A stretch of DNA of 64,000 nt from Aquisalinus luteolus (GCF_009712425.2 NZ_VCJR02000001.1:62001-126000), one strand, 5' to 3'; shown: positions 25,864-35,604, counted from the stretch's first letter. Translations and numbers: made by a program. Notes: generated by a model not told the origin, from the sequence alone.

Positions 25864-26703
25864 ATGATGTGGAAACCTGTTGCCCTGCTGCTGGGTTGTA
25901 CGATGGCTGCGGTTGGCGTCGCCATGCCGGGCGCATCGGCACAGGAGACGGATGGAACGCGTATCGTCATAGCCGGGGATTCCACTGCATCGCCTTATCC
26001 TGTCGAGCGCCAGCCACAGGCCGGGTGGGGTCAGGCCCTGCAGTATTTTCTGGGGGATATTGCGGTGGAGAACCGTGCGGTCAGTGGCCGCAGCACGCGC
26101 TCTTACGTCGATGAAGGCAAGTGGGCGGCGCTGCTGGAGGCATTGCAGCCGGGCGACATAGTGCTGATCAGCTTCGGCCATAACGACCAGCGCGATGATG
26201 CGCCGGAGCGGTATGCCGAGGCGAACACGGATTATCGCGCCTATCTGAAGCAGTTCGTTGCCGATGTGCGGGCGCGCGATGCCCGCCCGGTGATCGTGTC
26301 TTCCGCCGCCCGCCGCCTGTGGGAAGGACCGGCCATGGTCGAGACCCATGGGCTCTATCGCTGGAATGCGCAAAAGGCCGCTGAGAAGACGGGGGCCGCC
26401 TATATCGACCTTGCCACCCTGTCGCTTGCCTATTTCGAGACGATCGGCCGGGAGGAGACCAAGGAAGATTTCCTGTGGCTGACGCCGGAAGACAGGAATG
26501 AGCGTCATCCGGACGGGGTCGAGGACAACACCCATTTCACCGCGCTGGGGGCCTGCGGGGTGGCAATGGTCGTCACACTGGCGCTGGCCGAAGAAGGCAT
26601 TATCTCTGTCGAGACACCGTCCGCGGATGTGCCCGCCGACGCGCTGCGCCCGCAAGCGGTTACCGATTGCGCTGGGGCATTCAGTTGGGCACAACCCGGC
26701 TAG
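25864..26703 (+). CDS. SGNH/GDSL esterase, rhamnogalacturonan acetylesterase-like
   Basis: This is a secreted esterase of the CE12/rhamnogalacturonan acetylesterase group. A signal peptide (residues 1-28, ending GASAQ) precedes the SGNH blocks: IVIAGDSTASPY (nucleophilic Ser), AVSGRSTRSY (Gly), ISFGHNDQ (Asn), and DNTHFTALGA (catalytic Asp/His). Length is typical for the family. It follows the glycosyltransferase/sulfotransferase gene by 38 bp, and together they could trim and decorate an extracellular polysaccharide. The actual substrate cannot be named from sequence. Confidence 0.88.
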   Translation: MMWKPVALLLGCTMAAVGVAMPGASAQETDGTRIVIAGDSTASPYPVERQPQAGWGQALQYFLGDIAVENRAVSGRSTRSYVDEGKWAALLEALQPGDIVLISFGHNDQRDDAPERYAEANTDYRAYLKQFVADVRARDARPVIVSSAARRLWEGPAMVETHGLYRWNAQKAAEKTGAAYIDLATLSLAYFETIGREETKEDFLWLTPEDRNERHPDGVEDNTHFTALGACGVAMVVTLALAEEGIISVETPSADVPADALRPQAVTDCAGAFSWAQPG

Positions 26704-26729
26704 ATCGATACTGGAAAGGAACAAGAGCG

Positions 26730-27053
26730 ATGAAGAATTTCGGCGACATGATGAAACAGGCCTCGCAGCTGCAGGGCAAGATGCAGGAAATGCAGGAAAA
26801 GATCGCCGCGATGGAAGTCGAGGGCTCTGCCGGTGGCGGCATGGTCAAGGTCACCCTGACCGGCAAGGGCTATGCCTCGAAAGTCAGTATCGAGAAGGAC
26901 CTGCTGAACGCCGAGGAGGGCGAGGTGCTGGAAGACCTGATCACCGCCGCGATCAACGACGCCAAGGCGCGGCTGGAAGAACAGTCGCAGGAAGAGATGA
27001 AGAGCCTGACCGACGGCCTGCCCCTGCCCCCGGGCATGAAACTGCCGTTCTGA
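26730..27053 (+). CDS. YbaB/EbfC family nucleoid-associated protein
   Basis: The 107-residue product shows the family N-terminus GDMMKQASQLQGKMQEMQEK and the conserved core VTLTGKGYASKVSIEKDLL, ending LPLPPGMKLPF. YbaB binds DNA as a dimer with a 'tweezer' shape and is usually encoded between dnaX and recR. I chose ATG 26730, preceded by AAAGGAAC, rather than the frame opening at 26667. Here the gene is separated from dnaX by two sugar-related genes and from recR by a membrane protein gene. Confidence 0.95.
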   Translation: MKNFGDMMKQASQLQGKMQEMQEKIAAMEVEGSAGGGMVKVTLTGKGYASKVSIEKDLLNAEEGEVLEDLITAAINDAKARLEEQSQEEMKSLTDGLPLPPGMKLPF

Positions 27054-27066
27054 ATGGTCCCTCTCA

Positions 27067-28257
27067 GTGGGTGAGCGCGGTGATTGTGCGGTGGGAGAGG
27101 AGCAGGCACTTCAATCCTGGTTGCGAGATGGTTTTGCAAGTGAAAACGCAGTTGCATACCGGACGTCAAAATTAGGCCCTAGCGACTATTTTGTCCGTGT
27201 CGTCGTAATGGAACGGCGAGATACGGCCTTTGTTTACGACTACTCCGACAACGTGTCCGGTATGACTGAGGGCTGCAGGGTGAGCTCCGACATGCTCAGG
27301 CAAGCTGCAGCACAAAGTTTTGGATGGCGTCACGAAAATCCCCACTTGATGAGTGGCAGCTACACACGCTTGATGGCGGCAACATGGGGGGATGCACTAC
27401 TTCTCCTTGCACTCGTGTTTCTGGGTATGCTCGGCTTCCAATTCGTTGATATCCCGTGGGACTTGGTTCCGGGTGAGGGTTGGGTGTCCGAACTGATAAT
27501 TAAATTGATTGCACTGTTGGCGCTCATCGTTCCCTACTTCCTGATCAAATATTGTTGGGTGAAAGTGGACCGCAAGCTTGGCTCGAGCCGACATGCTGCG
27601 CGGACCAGGCGGTTTGATGAGGTTGTCTTTCGACAAGCCGGTGTGGAACGCACTCTGCGGCCTCTGTCTCATGGTGAGCTCGCAGAGATTAATGCGGACC
27701 ACCTATCCATTCTGGATAGGTCGCATGAAAAGGCTTTCAGGCGGGAAATGATGGCTGGGCGCTACGCCTTTTCACCCCGGGCCTTTTGGTCGAGGTTTGT
27801 GTCGAAGCGCTACAAGAGAGTATTGGGGCCATTCAGTCCTTGGTGCAGGATGGCTTTCCTGCCTCGGATCAACAGCACAGCGACATACAGGGATTGTTAT
27901 TCTACCGTATTAAGTCATTTGTGGATGGGCCCTTTCTATATTGGCATTCTAGGCATTCTCCTATGGGCAATTCTCGGCACCTTCGGTATTGGGAACGGCG
28001 ATATAGACTTTACGTCTCCAATCGCGTTTGTCTTTGGGGTTACCATAGGCGCATATTACTTTTTACTCCTTATCCAGACGATAGCCCTCAGTGCATTGCG
28101 CCACAGGGTTTTGAAGTGGCGCAAGACCCGTCTTAAGGAAAGTCGTGCCAAGGCGCTCGCAATCGCGCGGGATATCTGCGAAAACCATTCCAAGACTGGA
28201 ATTGTCAATCTCCACTATGCCGATAACTTTTTGACCCAAAAGAAAGCTGTCTGGTAA
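27067..28257 (+). CDS. Uncharacterised membrane protein inserted between ybaB and recR
   Basis: I do not recognise this 396-residue protein. It has two N-proximal hydrophobic helices (about residues 108-127 and 140-162) and two C-proximal ones (about 290-310 and 318-343), with a soluble basic segment between them. GC content is clearly lower and codon use more relaxed than in dnaX, ybaB or recR, which suggests recent acquisition. The GTG start at 27067 is uncertain, and a second GTG lies at 27091. Its TAA overlaps the recR ATG (TAATG), so the two genes are now translationally coupled. Confidence 0.75.
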   Translation: MGERGDCAVGEEQALQSWLRDGFASENAVAYRTSKLGPSDYFVRVVVMERRDTAFVYDYSDNVSGMTEGCRVSSDMLRQAAAQSFGWRHENPHLMSGSYTRLMAATWGDALLLLALVFLGMLGFQFVDIPWDLVPGEGWVSELIIKLIALLALIVPYFLIKYCWVKVDRKLGSSRHAARTRRFDEVVFRQAGVERTLRPLSHGELAEINADHLSILDRSHEKAFRREMMAGRYAFSPRAFWSRFVSKRYKRVLGPFSPWCRMAFLPRINSTATYRDCYSTVLSHLWMGPFYIGILGILLWAILGTFGIGNGDIDFTSPIAFVFGVTIGAYYFLLLIQTIALSALRHRVLKWRKTRLKESRAKALAIARDICENHSKTGIVNLHYADNFLTQKKAVW

Positions 28258-28862
28258 TGCCCAGAACCCCCGCCGGACCTGAACTGGATCGTCTTATCTC
28301 GCTGCTGGCCAAGCTGCCGGGGCTGGGGCCGCGCTCTGCCAAGCGGGCGGCGCTGCACCTGTTGAAGAAGCGCGACGGCCTGATGGCGCCGCTGGCGGTA
28401 GCGCTGAAAGAGGCGGCGGAAAAGGTGACAGCGTGTTCGATCTGCGGCAATTGGGACTCGTCCGATCCGTGCCAGATCTGCGCTGACGAAGACCGCGAGA
28501 CCGGGGTCATCTGCGTCGTGCAGGAGGTTGCGGATCTGTGGGCGCTGGAGCGCTCCGGTGCGCACAAGGGCAAATATCATGTGCTGGGCGGGGTGATCTC
28601 GCCGCTCGATGGCGTCGGCGCGGACGATCTCAATATCGCCTCGCTGGCCCAGCGGGCGTCTGCCGGCGGGGTCAGCGAGATTGTGCTGGCGCTGTCCGCC
28701 ACGGTCGATGGTCAGACCACGGCGCATTATCTGGTAGAGCGGCTGGAAGGGCTGACGGTCGATATTACGCGCCTGTCCCATGGCGTGCCGGTCGGCGGCG
28801 AGCTTGACTATCTCGACGAGGGTACCCTCGCCGCAGCGATGAAATCCCGCCACAAGGCCTGA
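28257..28862 (+). CDS. recR: Recombination protein RecR
   Basis: RecR works with RecF and RecO to load RecA at gaps. The 201-residue protein has the helix-hairpin-helix [20 protein letters not shown], a four-Cys zinc site in [16 protein letters not shown], and a Toprim domain ([17 protein letters not shown], then [15 protein letters not shown]). It ends with [16 protein letters not shown] as expected. The start overlaps the stop of an unrelated low-GC gene by one base, so expression now depends partly on that gene's translation. Confidence 0.97.
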   Translation: MPRTPAGPELDRLISLLAKLPGLGPRSAKRAALHLLKKRDGLMAPLAVALKEAAEKVTACSICGNWDSSDPCQICADEDRETGVICVVQEVADLWALERSGAHKGKYHVLGGVISPLDGVGADDLNIASLAQRASAGGVSEIVLALSATVDGQTTAHYLVERLEGLTVDITRLSHGVPVGGELDYLDEGTLAAAMKSRHKA

Positions 28863-28897
28863 GGCGGACCCAGAACCTGCCTCTTTCTCAACGCCCT

Positions 28898-28914
28898 GTT
28901 CATTTTTCATGAAC
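28898..28914. promoter_or_regulatory. Palindrome upstream of the ZntB-like gene
   Basis: GTTCAT and ATGAAC flank a TTTTC spacer, a perfect 6-bp inverted repeat 33 bp before the start of the transporter gene. It could be an operator or part of a short recR terminator, but the stem is AT-rich and no T tract follows. An alphaproteobacterial LexA box would need a direct GAAC-N7-GAAC repeat, which is not seen. Confidence 0.3.
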
Positions 28915-28946
28915 AATGCTCTGCTTGACGAACAAGGAGAGGTGCG

Positions 28947-29915
28947 ATGAGTGATCCGCTGATTGAAGGGTTTGTGCTCGACGGCAAGGGCGGCGCCCGA
29001 CCGATGGATTTCGAGGAACTGCGCGCCGGGCCGGATGTGCCCAGGGGCGGGTTCTACTGGGCGCATCTCGATCTCGGGGCCGACCAGGACTGGCTGCGCC
29101 GCAAGGCCGGTCTCGATGCCGTCGTCGTCCAGTCCCTGCTGGCGAACGAGACGCGGCCGCGCTGTACCGTGCACGAGAACGGGCTGATGATGACCCTGCG
29201 CGGGGTGAACCTGAACCCGGAAAGCCAGAGCGAGGACATGGTATCCCTGCGGGTCTGGGTCGAGAAGGGGCGTCTGATTACCGTGCGCAAGCGCCGCCTT
29301 GTCGCGGTGGAGGACCTGCGCAACGCCTTGCGGGAAGGGCAGGGGCCTGATGATACCGGCACGCTGCTGTTCCAGATGCTGCGCGGACTGACCAACAAGA
29401 TGGAGCCGGTGGTCGACGAGCTTGCCGACCGGGTCGACGTGTTCGAGGAACAATCCCTGACCGCCACCGTAGAGGAGCTGCGCGGCCCGCTGGCCGCCAT
29501 GCGCCACGATGCAATCGTCTTCCGCCGCTATATCGCTCCGCAGCGCGAGGCCTATGCCCGCTTTGCCGCGAACGAGACGGGCCTGTTGCACGACACGCTG
29601 CAGAACGCCGCGCGGGAGGAGGCGGACCGCCTGACCCGCGTGGTCGAGGAACTGGACATCACGCGCGAGCGGGCCGGCATCATCCATGACCAGCTGGTTG
29701 ACCGCCGCTCCGAAGAGATGAACCGCAACATGCTGGTGCTGTCGGTCGTCACTGCGATCTTCCTGCCACTCGGCTTCCTGACCGGGTTGCTGGGCATCAA
29801 TGTCGGCGGCATGCCGGGCGCTGACATGGATGTCGCCTTCTGGATCGTCTGTGCCCTGCTGATCTGCATCACCCTTGCCGAGCTCTGGCTGTTCCGCAAG
29901 ATGAAGTGGATTTGA
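28947..29915 (+). CDS. CorA/ZntB-family metal ion transporter
   Basis: The 322-residue protein has the large cytoplasmic N-terminal domain and long helix of the CorA superfamily. Two C-terminal membrane helices follow, and the pore signature reads LLGINVGGMPG (Gly-Ile-Asn, as in many ZntB proteins, rather than Gly-Met-Asn). The segment LVDRRSEEMNRNMLVLSVVTAIFLP matches the family; zinc efflux or zinc/proton uptake is the likely role. A GGAGAGG ribosome binding site precedes the ATG. The gene is alone between recR and an AAA ATPase. Confidence 0.9.
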   Translation: MSDPLIEGFVLDGKGGARPMDFEELRAGPDVPRGGFYWAHLDLGADQDWLRRKAGLDAVVVQSLLANETRPRCTVHENGLMMTLRGVNLNPESQSEDMVSLRVWVEKGRLITVRKRRLVAVEDLRNALREGQGPDDTGTLLFQMLRGLTNKMEPVVDELADRVDVFEEQSLTATVEELRGPLAAMRHDAIVFRRYIAPQREAYARFAANETGLLHDTLQNAAREEADRLTRVVEELDITRERAGIIHDQLVDRRSEEMNRNMLVLSVVTAIFLPLGFLTGLLGINVGGMPGADMDVAFWIVCALLICITLAELWLFRKMKWI

Positions 29916-29990
29916 TCGCGCCAAGCAGATAGGCTGCGTGTAACGGTAACTGCTGCAACGGGTCGCCGTAACGGTTCAGAGGGAACATCC

Positions 29991-31358
29991 ATGAGTGACG
30001 ACAAGCGCCAGGCGCTGGCCGACCTGATAGAGACATGCGCCGCCATGCCCGGGTCGGGGCCAATCCTGCGCTCGCTCTTGCGGGCTGGGCGCGAGGCGCC
30101 GGATCCGTCACCGGCGATCGCCTGGCTGTCGCAGGCCAACCCCTCTGCCTATGACCTCGATACGCGGGAAAAGGCAGCCGATTTCCTGTCCGACATGGAA
30201 GCGTCCGAGGCCGCTAAAAGCTGGCTGGCGGGAGAGGGCGATGAAGAGCGCTTGGCGATGGTGCGCCTGCTCGTGCGGCAGGGGCGCATGAAAGAGGCAG
30301 CGCCGCTTTATCGCGCGCTGGTTGACGAGAACCCGGCCATGCGCGACGGCGATCTTGATGCTGCGCTGATGGCACGCGGCGCTGCGCCCTCCGGCGGTGG
30401 CGCGGAAGTATTCAGCCTGTCTGGCGAACGGCTCGGCGGCCGGGCAGAGGCCGGGGGCGACAAGGATGAGCGCGACGCGATCATGGTCGAATCTGTCCGC
30501 AAACAGATCACTTTCGAGGATGTCGGCGGACTCGCCGATATCAAGAAACAGATATCCCGCAAGATCATCCTGCCCTTTCAGAAACCGGCCATGTTCAAGC
30601 GTTTTCGCAAGCAGGCCGGGGGCGGCGTATTGCTCTATGGCCCGCCGGGCTGCGGCAAGACCATGCTTGCACGGGCGACGGCAGGTGAGTGCGGCGCGCG
30701 TTTCGTCAATGTCGAGATTCCGGAAATCCTCGACATGTATATCGGTGAATCCGAGAAGCGGCTTGCCGCCGTGTTCGAGGAAGCCCGGGCCGACCGCCCG
30801 ACCGTGTTGTTCTTCGATGAACTGGAGGCGCTCGCCGCGCGGCGCAAGTTCTCCCACAATTCCAATTCATCCGCCCTCGTTTCCACTTTCCTGAACGAGA
30901 TGGATGGCTATTCGGCGGACAATGCGGGACTGTTGATCCTGGCGGCGACCAATACGCCCTGGGCTATCGACCCCGCCTTCCGGCGCCATGGCCGGTTCGA
31001 CCGCGTGTTGTTCGTGCCGCCGCCAGACAAGGTGGCGCGGCTGGAAATCCTGCGCAGCCTGCTGGCAGAGCGCCCGCAGGAGAAGCTCGACCTTGAGGCC
31101 GTGGTTGCGAAGACGTCCGGCTTCTCCGGCGCTGACCTGACCAATGTGGTCGAGACTGCATGCGATATCGCGATCGAGGAGAGCCTGGACAGTGATGAGA
31201 TCAGCCCGATCAGCAAGGCGCATCTGGCCGAGGCACTGAAGGAGGTGAAGTCCTCCACCGGCGAATGGCTGTCATCGGCCCGCAACTATGCCCGTTATGC
31301 CAATGAGGGCGGCCTCTATGAAGACGTGCTGGCCTTTCTCGACAAGAATATGAGGTAG
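29991..31358 (+). CDS. AAA ATPase with N-terminal helical region
   Basis: The C-terminal two thirds is a classical AAA domain: GPPGCGKT at residues 217-224, FFDELEAL as Walker B, and NTPWAIDPAFRRHGRFDRVL as the second region of homology with its Arg finger. It ends with the alpha-helical lid FSGADLTNVVETACDIA. The first 150 residues are helical with a TPR-like character. It lacks the membrane helices and metalloprotease domain of FtsH. It sits four bases from a TPR membrane protein, so the pair may act as an unfoldase or assembly factor at the membrane. The exact role is unknown. Confidence 0.85.
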   Translation: MSDDKRQALADLIETCAAMPGSGPILRSLLRAGREAPDPSPAIAWLSQANPSAYDLDTREKAADFLSDMEASEAAKSWLAGEGDEERLAMVRLLVRQGRMKEAAPLYRALVDENPAMRDGDLDAALMARGAAPSGGGAEVFSLSGERLGGRAEAGGDKDERDAIMVESVRKQITFEDVGGLADIKKQISRKIILPFQKPAMFKRFRKQAGGGVLLYGPPGCGKTMLARATAGECGARFVNVEIPEILDMYIGESEKRLAAVFEEARADRPTVLFFDELEALAARRKFSHNSNSSALVSTFLNEMDGYSADNAGLLILAATNTPWAIDPAFRRHGRFDRVLFVPPPDKVARLEILRSLLAERPQEKLDLEAVVAKTSGFSGADLTNVVETACDIAIEESLDSDEISPISKAHLAEALKEVKSSTGEWLSSARNYARYANEGGLYEDVLAFLDKNMR

Positions 31359-31361
31359 GCA

Positions 31362-32294
31362 ATGACCGACACACCGGCTGGCAGCATGAACAAGGCATGG
31401 TCGCAATGGAACGCCGGCAATGTCAGTGGCGCAGAGGCAGAGCTGCGCGCCATCATCGCCGAACAGCCGGATCATGTGGAGGCATTGACCCTGCTTGCCC
31501 TGTGCCGGTCCGCCCGCAAGGACAAGGATGAGGCGAAGGACCTGATCGATACTGCGCTCGGTTACGACAGCGAATATGATTTCGCCTGGCGGTCGCGCGG
31601 CTATATTCTCGATACGGATGACAAGGCCTATGCCGATGCCGAGGAGGCCTATCTGCGGGCGGTGGAGCTGATGCCGGTCGATCCGTACAACCATCTGGCA
31701 CTGGCGAGCTTCTATGACCGGCGCAACAATTTCGCAAAGGCAGAACCCGCCTATATCAGGGCACTGGAGCTGGACCCGGACAATGTCTCTGCCCTGACGG
31801 ATTACGCAAGCTATCTCGTCGACCGTGGCAGGGCCGGCGATGCGGCTGTGCTTGTCGAGCGGGCCGGGCAGATCGCCCCTGACAATGCCGACCTTGCGCT
31901 GTTGATGGGCGATATCGCCTTCCGCAAGGGGCGGCTGGAGGAGGCGCGCGAGCGGGCGCTGTGGGTGCTGTCGCAGGACGCGGAGAACCGGCAGGCGCTG
32001 ACGCTATTGACCAAGGTCAAGGCACGCAAGAACCCGTTCATGGGCATCTGGCTCTATTGGGCGATGTTCATGGGCCGCTTTTCCGGCAAGCAGCAGCTGG
32101 GCATCATCCTTGGCCTGTGGCTATTGTGGCAGGTCTTTGCCCGCACGCTGTTGCCGGGAATGTCGCCGACGATGCAAAGCGTGCTCAGCTGGGGCTGGCT
32201 GGGCTTTGTGCTGATGACCTGGGTCGGTCCGTATATCTTTGCCCGGATGGTTCAGTCTGAACTGAAAGACGTGACCATCCGGGACGATTATTGA
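31362..32294 (+). CDS. Tetratricopeptide-repeat protein with C-terminal membrane helices
   Basis: The 310-residue protein contains about five TPR units between residues 5 and 215, for example DPYNHLALASFYDRRNNFAK and DNVSALTDYASYLVDRGR. Three hydrophobic helices follow (about 223-240, 246-262 and 272-295) near the C-terminus. It begins three bases after the AAA ATPase stop, so the two are co-transcribed. The TPR domain would face the cytoplasm and could dock the ATPase or its clients at the membrane. That is inference, as no characterised homologue comes to mind. Confidence 0.85.
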   Translation: MTDTPAGSMNKAWSQWNAGNVSGAEAELRAIIAEQPDHVEALTLLALCRSARKDKDEAKDLIDTALGYDSEYDFAWRSRGYILDTDDKAYADAEEAYLRAVELMPVDPYNHLALASFYDRRNNFAKAEPAYIRALELDPDNVSALTDYASYLVDRGRAGDAAVLVERAGQIAPDNADLALLMGDIAFRKGRLEEARERALWVLSQDAENRQALTLLTKVKARKNPFMGIWLYWAMFMGRFSGKQQLGIILGLWLLWQVFARTLLPGMSPTMQSVLSWGWLGFVLMTWVGPYIFARMVQSELKDVTIRDDY

Positions 32295-32307
32295 CGGATC
32301 CTGCCTT

Positions 32308-34578
32308 CTAGTCCTTCAGTCTCCGCTCGAAGAAATCGACGACCAGCCGGTCCATGTGGCGCTTGTTCTCGCGCTTGCGGAAGCCGTGCTTTTCGCCCGG
32401 ATAGGTCATCATCTCGAACGCGACATCGCGCTCGTGCAGGGCGGCCATCAGGTCGATGGAATTCTGGAAGATGACATTGTCATCGGCCATGCCATGGATC
32501 AGCAAGAGGCTGTTGGCCTTCATGCCATCGAGATGGGCGAAGACGGCAGAGCCGTCATAGGCGTCTGCGACCTCTCGCGGGTCACCCATGTAGCGCTCCG
32601 TATAGGCTGTGTCATAGGTACGCCAGTCGGTGACCGGGGCGCCGGAGACGCCAGCCTTGTAGAGGTCCGGGTCCTGCGCCAGCATGTGCAGGGTCATGTA
32701 GCCGCCATAGGACCAGCCGAAGACGCCAATATTGTCCGCATCCACATAATCCTGTGCGGCGAGCCAGCGTGTGCCGGTCGCCTGGTCCTGCACCTCGACC
32801 GAGCCCATGGCATGATAGAGCGGGTTCTCGAACGCCGTGCCGCGGTTCCAGGAGCCGCGATTGTCGAGCCGGAAGACGACATAGCCCATGTCGACGAGCA
32901 TCTGGTCGAATGCGCCGGTCCAGTCCTTCTGCACCGTCTGAGCGTGCGGGCCGCCATAGACACGCACGATGGCCGGTGCCTTCTCGCCCGGTGCAAGGTC
33001 CGGCCTCATCACCTGATAGTAAAGCGGCGTGCCGTCCTCGGCCTCGATCGTGCCGAACTCCGGCACGACATGGGAGGCGACAAAGGGCGCGTAAGGATGA
33101 TCGGCGGTGAGGGCGTTTTCCTTCAGCCAGAAAAGATGCTCGCCATCGGCGCTGCGTACCCGCGCCTGCGACGGCTGGTCCGGCGCGGAAAAGGTGTTGA
33201 TCCAGACATCGCAGCTGCCGGCAAAACTGGCGCCATGCCAGCCTTCGCCCTCGGAAATCTGTACCGGCTCACCACCGGAAAGCGGCACGCGATAGACATG
33301 GCGCTCCAGCGGGGTCTCTGTCCATCCGGTGAAGTAGATCGTGCCATTGTCTTCGTCGACGCAGTCAATGCCGGAGACGACCCAGTCGCCCCTTGTGACC
33401 TGGGTGACCAACGATCCGTCTGCGGGGTAATGATAAATATGGTTGAAGCCATCGCGCTCGGATTCCCACAGGAAGGAACCATCGGCGAGAGGCCGCATGC
33501 CGCCGCGCAGGTTTATCCACGTCTCGCTCGTTTCCTCCAGCAGGCCGCCGCTGGCCCCCATCTCCGGTGCGACAGCGAGGACTTCCAGCTTTTTCTGGTC
33601 GCGGGAGAGGAGCGTGACATAGAGCTGCTTGCCGTCCTTCGCCCAGGCGACATCGGCGAGATAGATGTCCTTCTCCGGGCCGAGATTGACCCAGACCGTC
33701 TCGCCGCCAGCTGCCGGTACGACACCGAGGCGGATGGTGACATTGTCCGTCCCCGCAAAGGGATAACGCTGGCGGATCGTCTTCGTGCCATCGGGGCCAA
33801 AGTCCAGTCGCTCGACGATATCGACCGGGCTTTCGTCGATCTGGGTATAGGCGATAAGCCTGTCGTCCGGCGACCACCAGTAACCGGTGTCGCGGTCGAG
33901 CTCTTCCTGCGCAACGAATTCCGAAACGCCATTGCGGATCGTTTCTGTCGCGCCGCTGGAGAGTTGTTTCTCCGTGCCCGTCGCAAGGTCGTAGACGAAC
34001 ACTTCGTCATTGCGGATGAAGGAAACAAAGTTTCCGGCGGGGGAAATCTTCGGGTCCGTCTCGAACGCATCCGTGTCCGTGACCTTCACCGCTTTCCCGG
34101 CCTCAAGCTGATAGAGGAAAATATCGCCGCCGAGCGGGAACAGGATCTGCTCGCCCTTTGCGTCCCACTGATAGGAAACGATGCCGCTGGCATAGATACG
34201 CTGGCGCTCGCGCCGGTTCTTTTCTTCTTCCGACAATTCGACATCGCCGACGAGATCGGTGGATGAGACCAGCATGGAGGCCTCGCCCGTTGCTGTGTCA
34301 TAGGCCCACAGGTCGAGCTGGCTTGCATTGTCCTCACGCCCGCGCAACAGGGTGACGAGGCTGCCATCGGGTGACACGCGTGGCTGGCGCAGGGCAGGGC
34401 CGTCGAGACCGCCTTCGGCGTGCAGGTCATCGATCGTCAACTGGCGGGCAGGGGGCATTGCTGTTTCCTCGTTACTGGCCTCGGCCTGGGCACGGGGCTG
34501 GGCATTTGTGTGGCCCAGAATGGAAAGGGCTGCAATGGCGCTGAGAATGGCAGATAGCGGTCGGGTCGGGAAAGGCAT
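32308..34578 (-). CDS. Secreted dipeptidyl peptidase IV family serine peptidase (S9)
   Basis: The enzyme removes X-Pro or similar dipeptides from peptide N-termini. A signal peptide (about residues 1-26, LSILGHTNA) leads to the DPPIV beta-propeller with its paired-Glu binding motif in GVSEFVAQEELDRDTGYWW. The alpha/beta-hydrolase domain carries the catalytic Ser623 in GWSYGGYM, Asp in HGMADDNVIF and His in GEKHGFR. Length (756 residues) is standard. It is probably periplasmic or outer-membrane associated, for peptide nutrition. The gene converges with the TPR gene and diverges from terC. Confidence 0.95.
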   Translation of the reverse strand: MPFPTRPLSAILSAIAALSILGHTNAQPRAQAEASNEETAMPPARQLTIDDLHAEGGLDGPALRQPRVSPDGSLVTLLRGREDNASQLDLWAYDTATGEASMLVSSTDLVGDVELSEEEKNRRERQRIYASGIVSYQWDAKGEQILFPLGGDIFLYQLEAGKAVKVTDTDAFETDPKISPAGNFVSFIRNDEVFVYDLATGTEKQLSSGATETIRNGVSEFVAQEELDRDTGYWWSPDDRLIAYTQIDESPVDIVERLDFGPDGTKTIRQRYPFAGTDNVTIRLGVVPAAGGETVWVNLGPEKDIYLADVAWAKDGKQLYVTLLSRDQKKLEVLAVAPEMGASGGLLEETSETWINLRGGMRPLADGSFLWESERDGFNHIYHYPADGSLVTQVTRGDWVVSGIDCVDEDNGTIYFTGWTETPLERHVYRVPLSGGEPVQISEGEGWHGASFAGSCDVWINTFSAPDQPSQARVRSADGEHLFWLKENALTADHPYAPFVASHVVPEFGTIEAEDGTPLYYQVMRPDLAPGEKAPAIVRVYGGPHAQTVQKDWTGAFDQMLVDMGYVVFRLDNRGSWNRGTAFENPLYHAMGSVEVQDQATGTRWLAAQDYVDADNIGVFGWSYGGYMTLHMLAQDPDLYKAGVSGAPVTDWRTYDTAYTERYMGDPREVADAYDGSAVFAHLDGMKANSLLLIHGMADDNVIFQNSIDLMAALHERDVAFEMMTYPGEKHGFRKRENKRHMDRLVVDFFERRLKD

Positions 34579-34740
34579 GCTCGCTCCTCAAAACTGTCTT
34601 TCACCAGAAGTAGCGCGATGATTACGCGGTGCAAACAGCCAAACCAGTCAAAATATCGGACCTGACAAGGGGACTTTGAAAGGGTGTCTTTAGGAAGACG
34701 AACTTGCTAAGCCTGAACACTCATACCGAGGAGATGCGAG

Positions 34741-35604
34741 ATGGCCGACCTGTTCACCCTGGAAAACCTGTTCACCCTGATGATGCTGGTCTTGCTGCAG
34801 GCAGTTCTGGGCTTCGACAACCTTCTTTATATCTCGATCGAGAGCCGGCGTGTGCCGCCGGAGCGGCAAGCGTTCGTCCGCCGCATGGGTATAGGGCTGG
34901 CCATCGCCTTCCGGCTGGTGCTGCTGTTCGTCGTGATCCAGATGGTGAACGCCCTGCGAGAGCCGTTCTTTTCGATAGGGCTCGGTAATATTATCGATGG
35001 CGCCTTTACCTTCCATTCGCTGGTGACGCTGTTCGGCGGTGGCTTCATCATCTACACGGCGATGAAGGAAATCTTCCACCTGCTTGCCGTCGATCATCTG
35101 GAACATTCAGACTCTGCGGGGCGGCGCTCCGTCGCCTCGGCCCTGTTCTGGATCGTGACGATGAACCTGATCTTCTCCTTCGACTCGATCCTGTCGGCGA
35201 TGGCGCTGTCAGACGTGTTCCTCGTCATGGCGACAGCGATCGTGATTGGCGGCCTGTTGATGATCTGGCTGTCCGACCACGTCTCGGCGTTCCTGGAACA
35301 GAACCGCGCCTATGAGGTGCTGGGCCTGTTCATCCTGTTCATCGTCGGCATCCTTCTGCTGTCCGAAGGCGCACATCTGGCGCATATGCATGTCTTTACC
35401 TACGAGATCACGCCGATGTCGAAGGCGACATTCTATTTCGTGATCTTCATCATGGTGTGCGTTTCGGTGATCCAGTCGCGCTATCGCACCAAGCTGATGG
35501 CCGCGCGTGAAGCGGCCATGCGCGACGGCCTGCCGACCATGGAGCCGGAAACGGCCTTCCCGGCGGCAGACAAGGCTGCCGGACAGAACGACAGAAAGCT
35601 CTAG
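34741..35604 (+). CDS. TerC-family integral membrane protein
   Basis: The 287-residue protein has about seven hydrophobic helices and the TerC signature Asp-Asn residues in QAVLGFDNLLYISIES and in MNLIFSFDSILSAMAL. TerC proteins are linked to tellurite resistance and, more recently, to manganese export during metalation of exported proteins. A GAGGAGA ribosome binding site precedes the ATG. Its end overlaps the convergent small membrane protein gene by four bases. I cannot see a manganese riboswitch in the short leader. Confidence 0.9.
   Translation: MADLFTLENLFTLMMLVLLQAVLGFDNLLYISIESRRVPPERQAFVRRMGIGLAIAFRLVLLFVVIQMVNALREPFFSIGLGNIIDGAFTFHSLVTLFGGGFIIYTAMKEIFHLLAVDHLEHSDSAGRRSVASALFWIVTMNLIFSFDSILSAMALSDVFLVMATAIVIGGLLMIWLSDHVSAFLEQNRAYEVLGLFILFIVGILLLSEGAHLAHMHVFTYEITPMSKATFYFVIFIMVCVSVIQSRYRTKLMAAREAAMRDGLPTMEPETAFPAADKAAGQNDRKL

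Noticed and set aside
32356-34266. 636-codon open frame antisense to the dipeptidyl peptidase
   Set aside because: A shadow frame caused by high GC; the opposite strand encodes a complete S9 peptidase with all catalytic residues.
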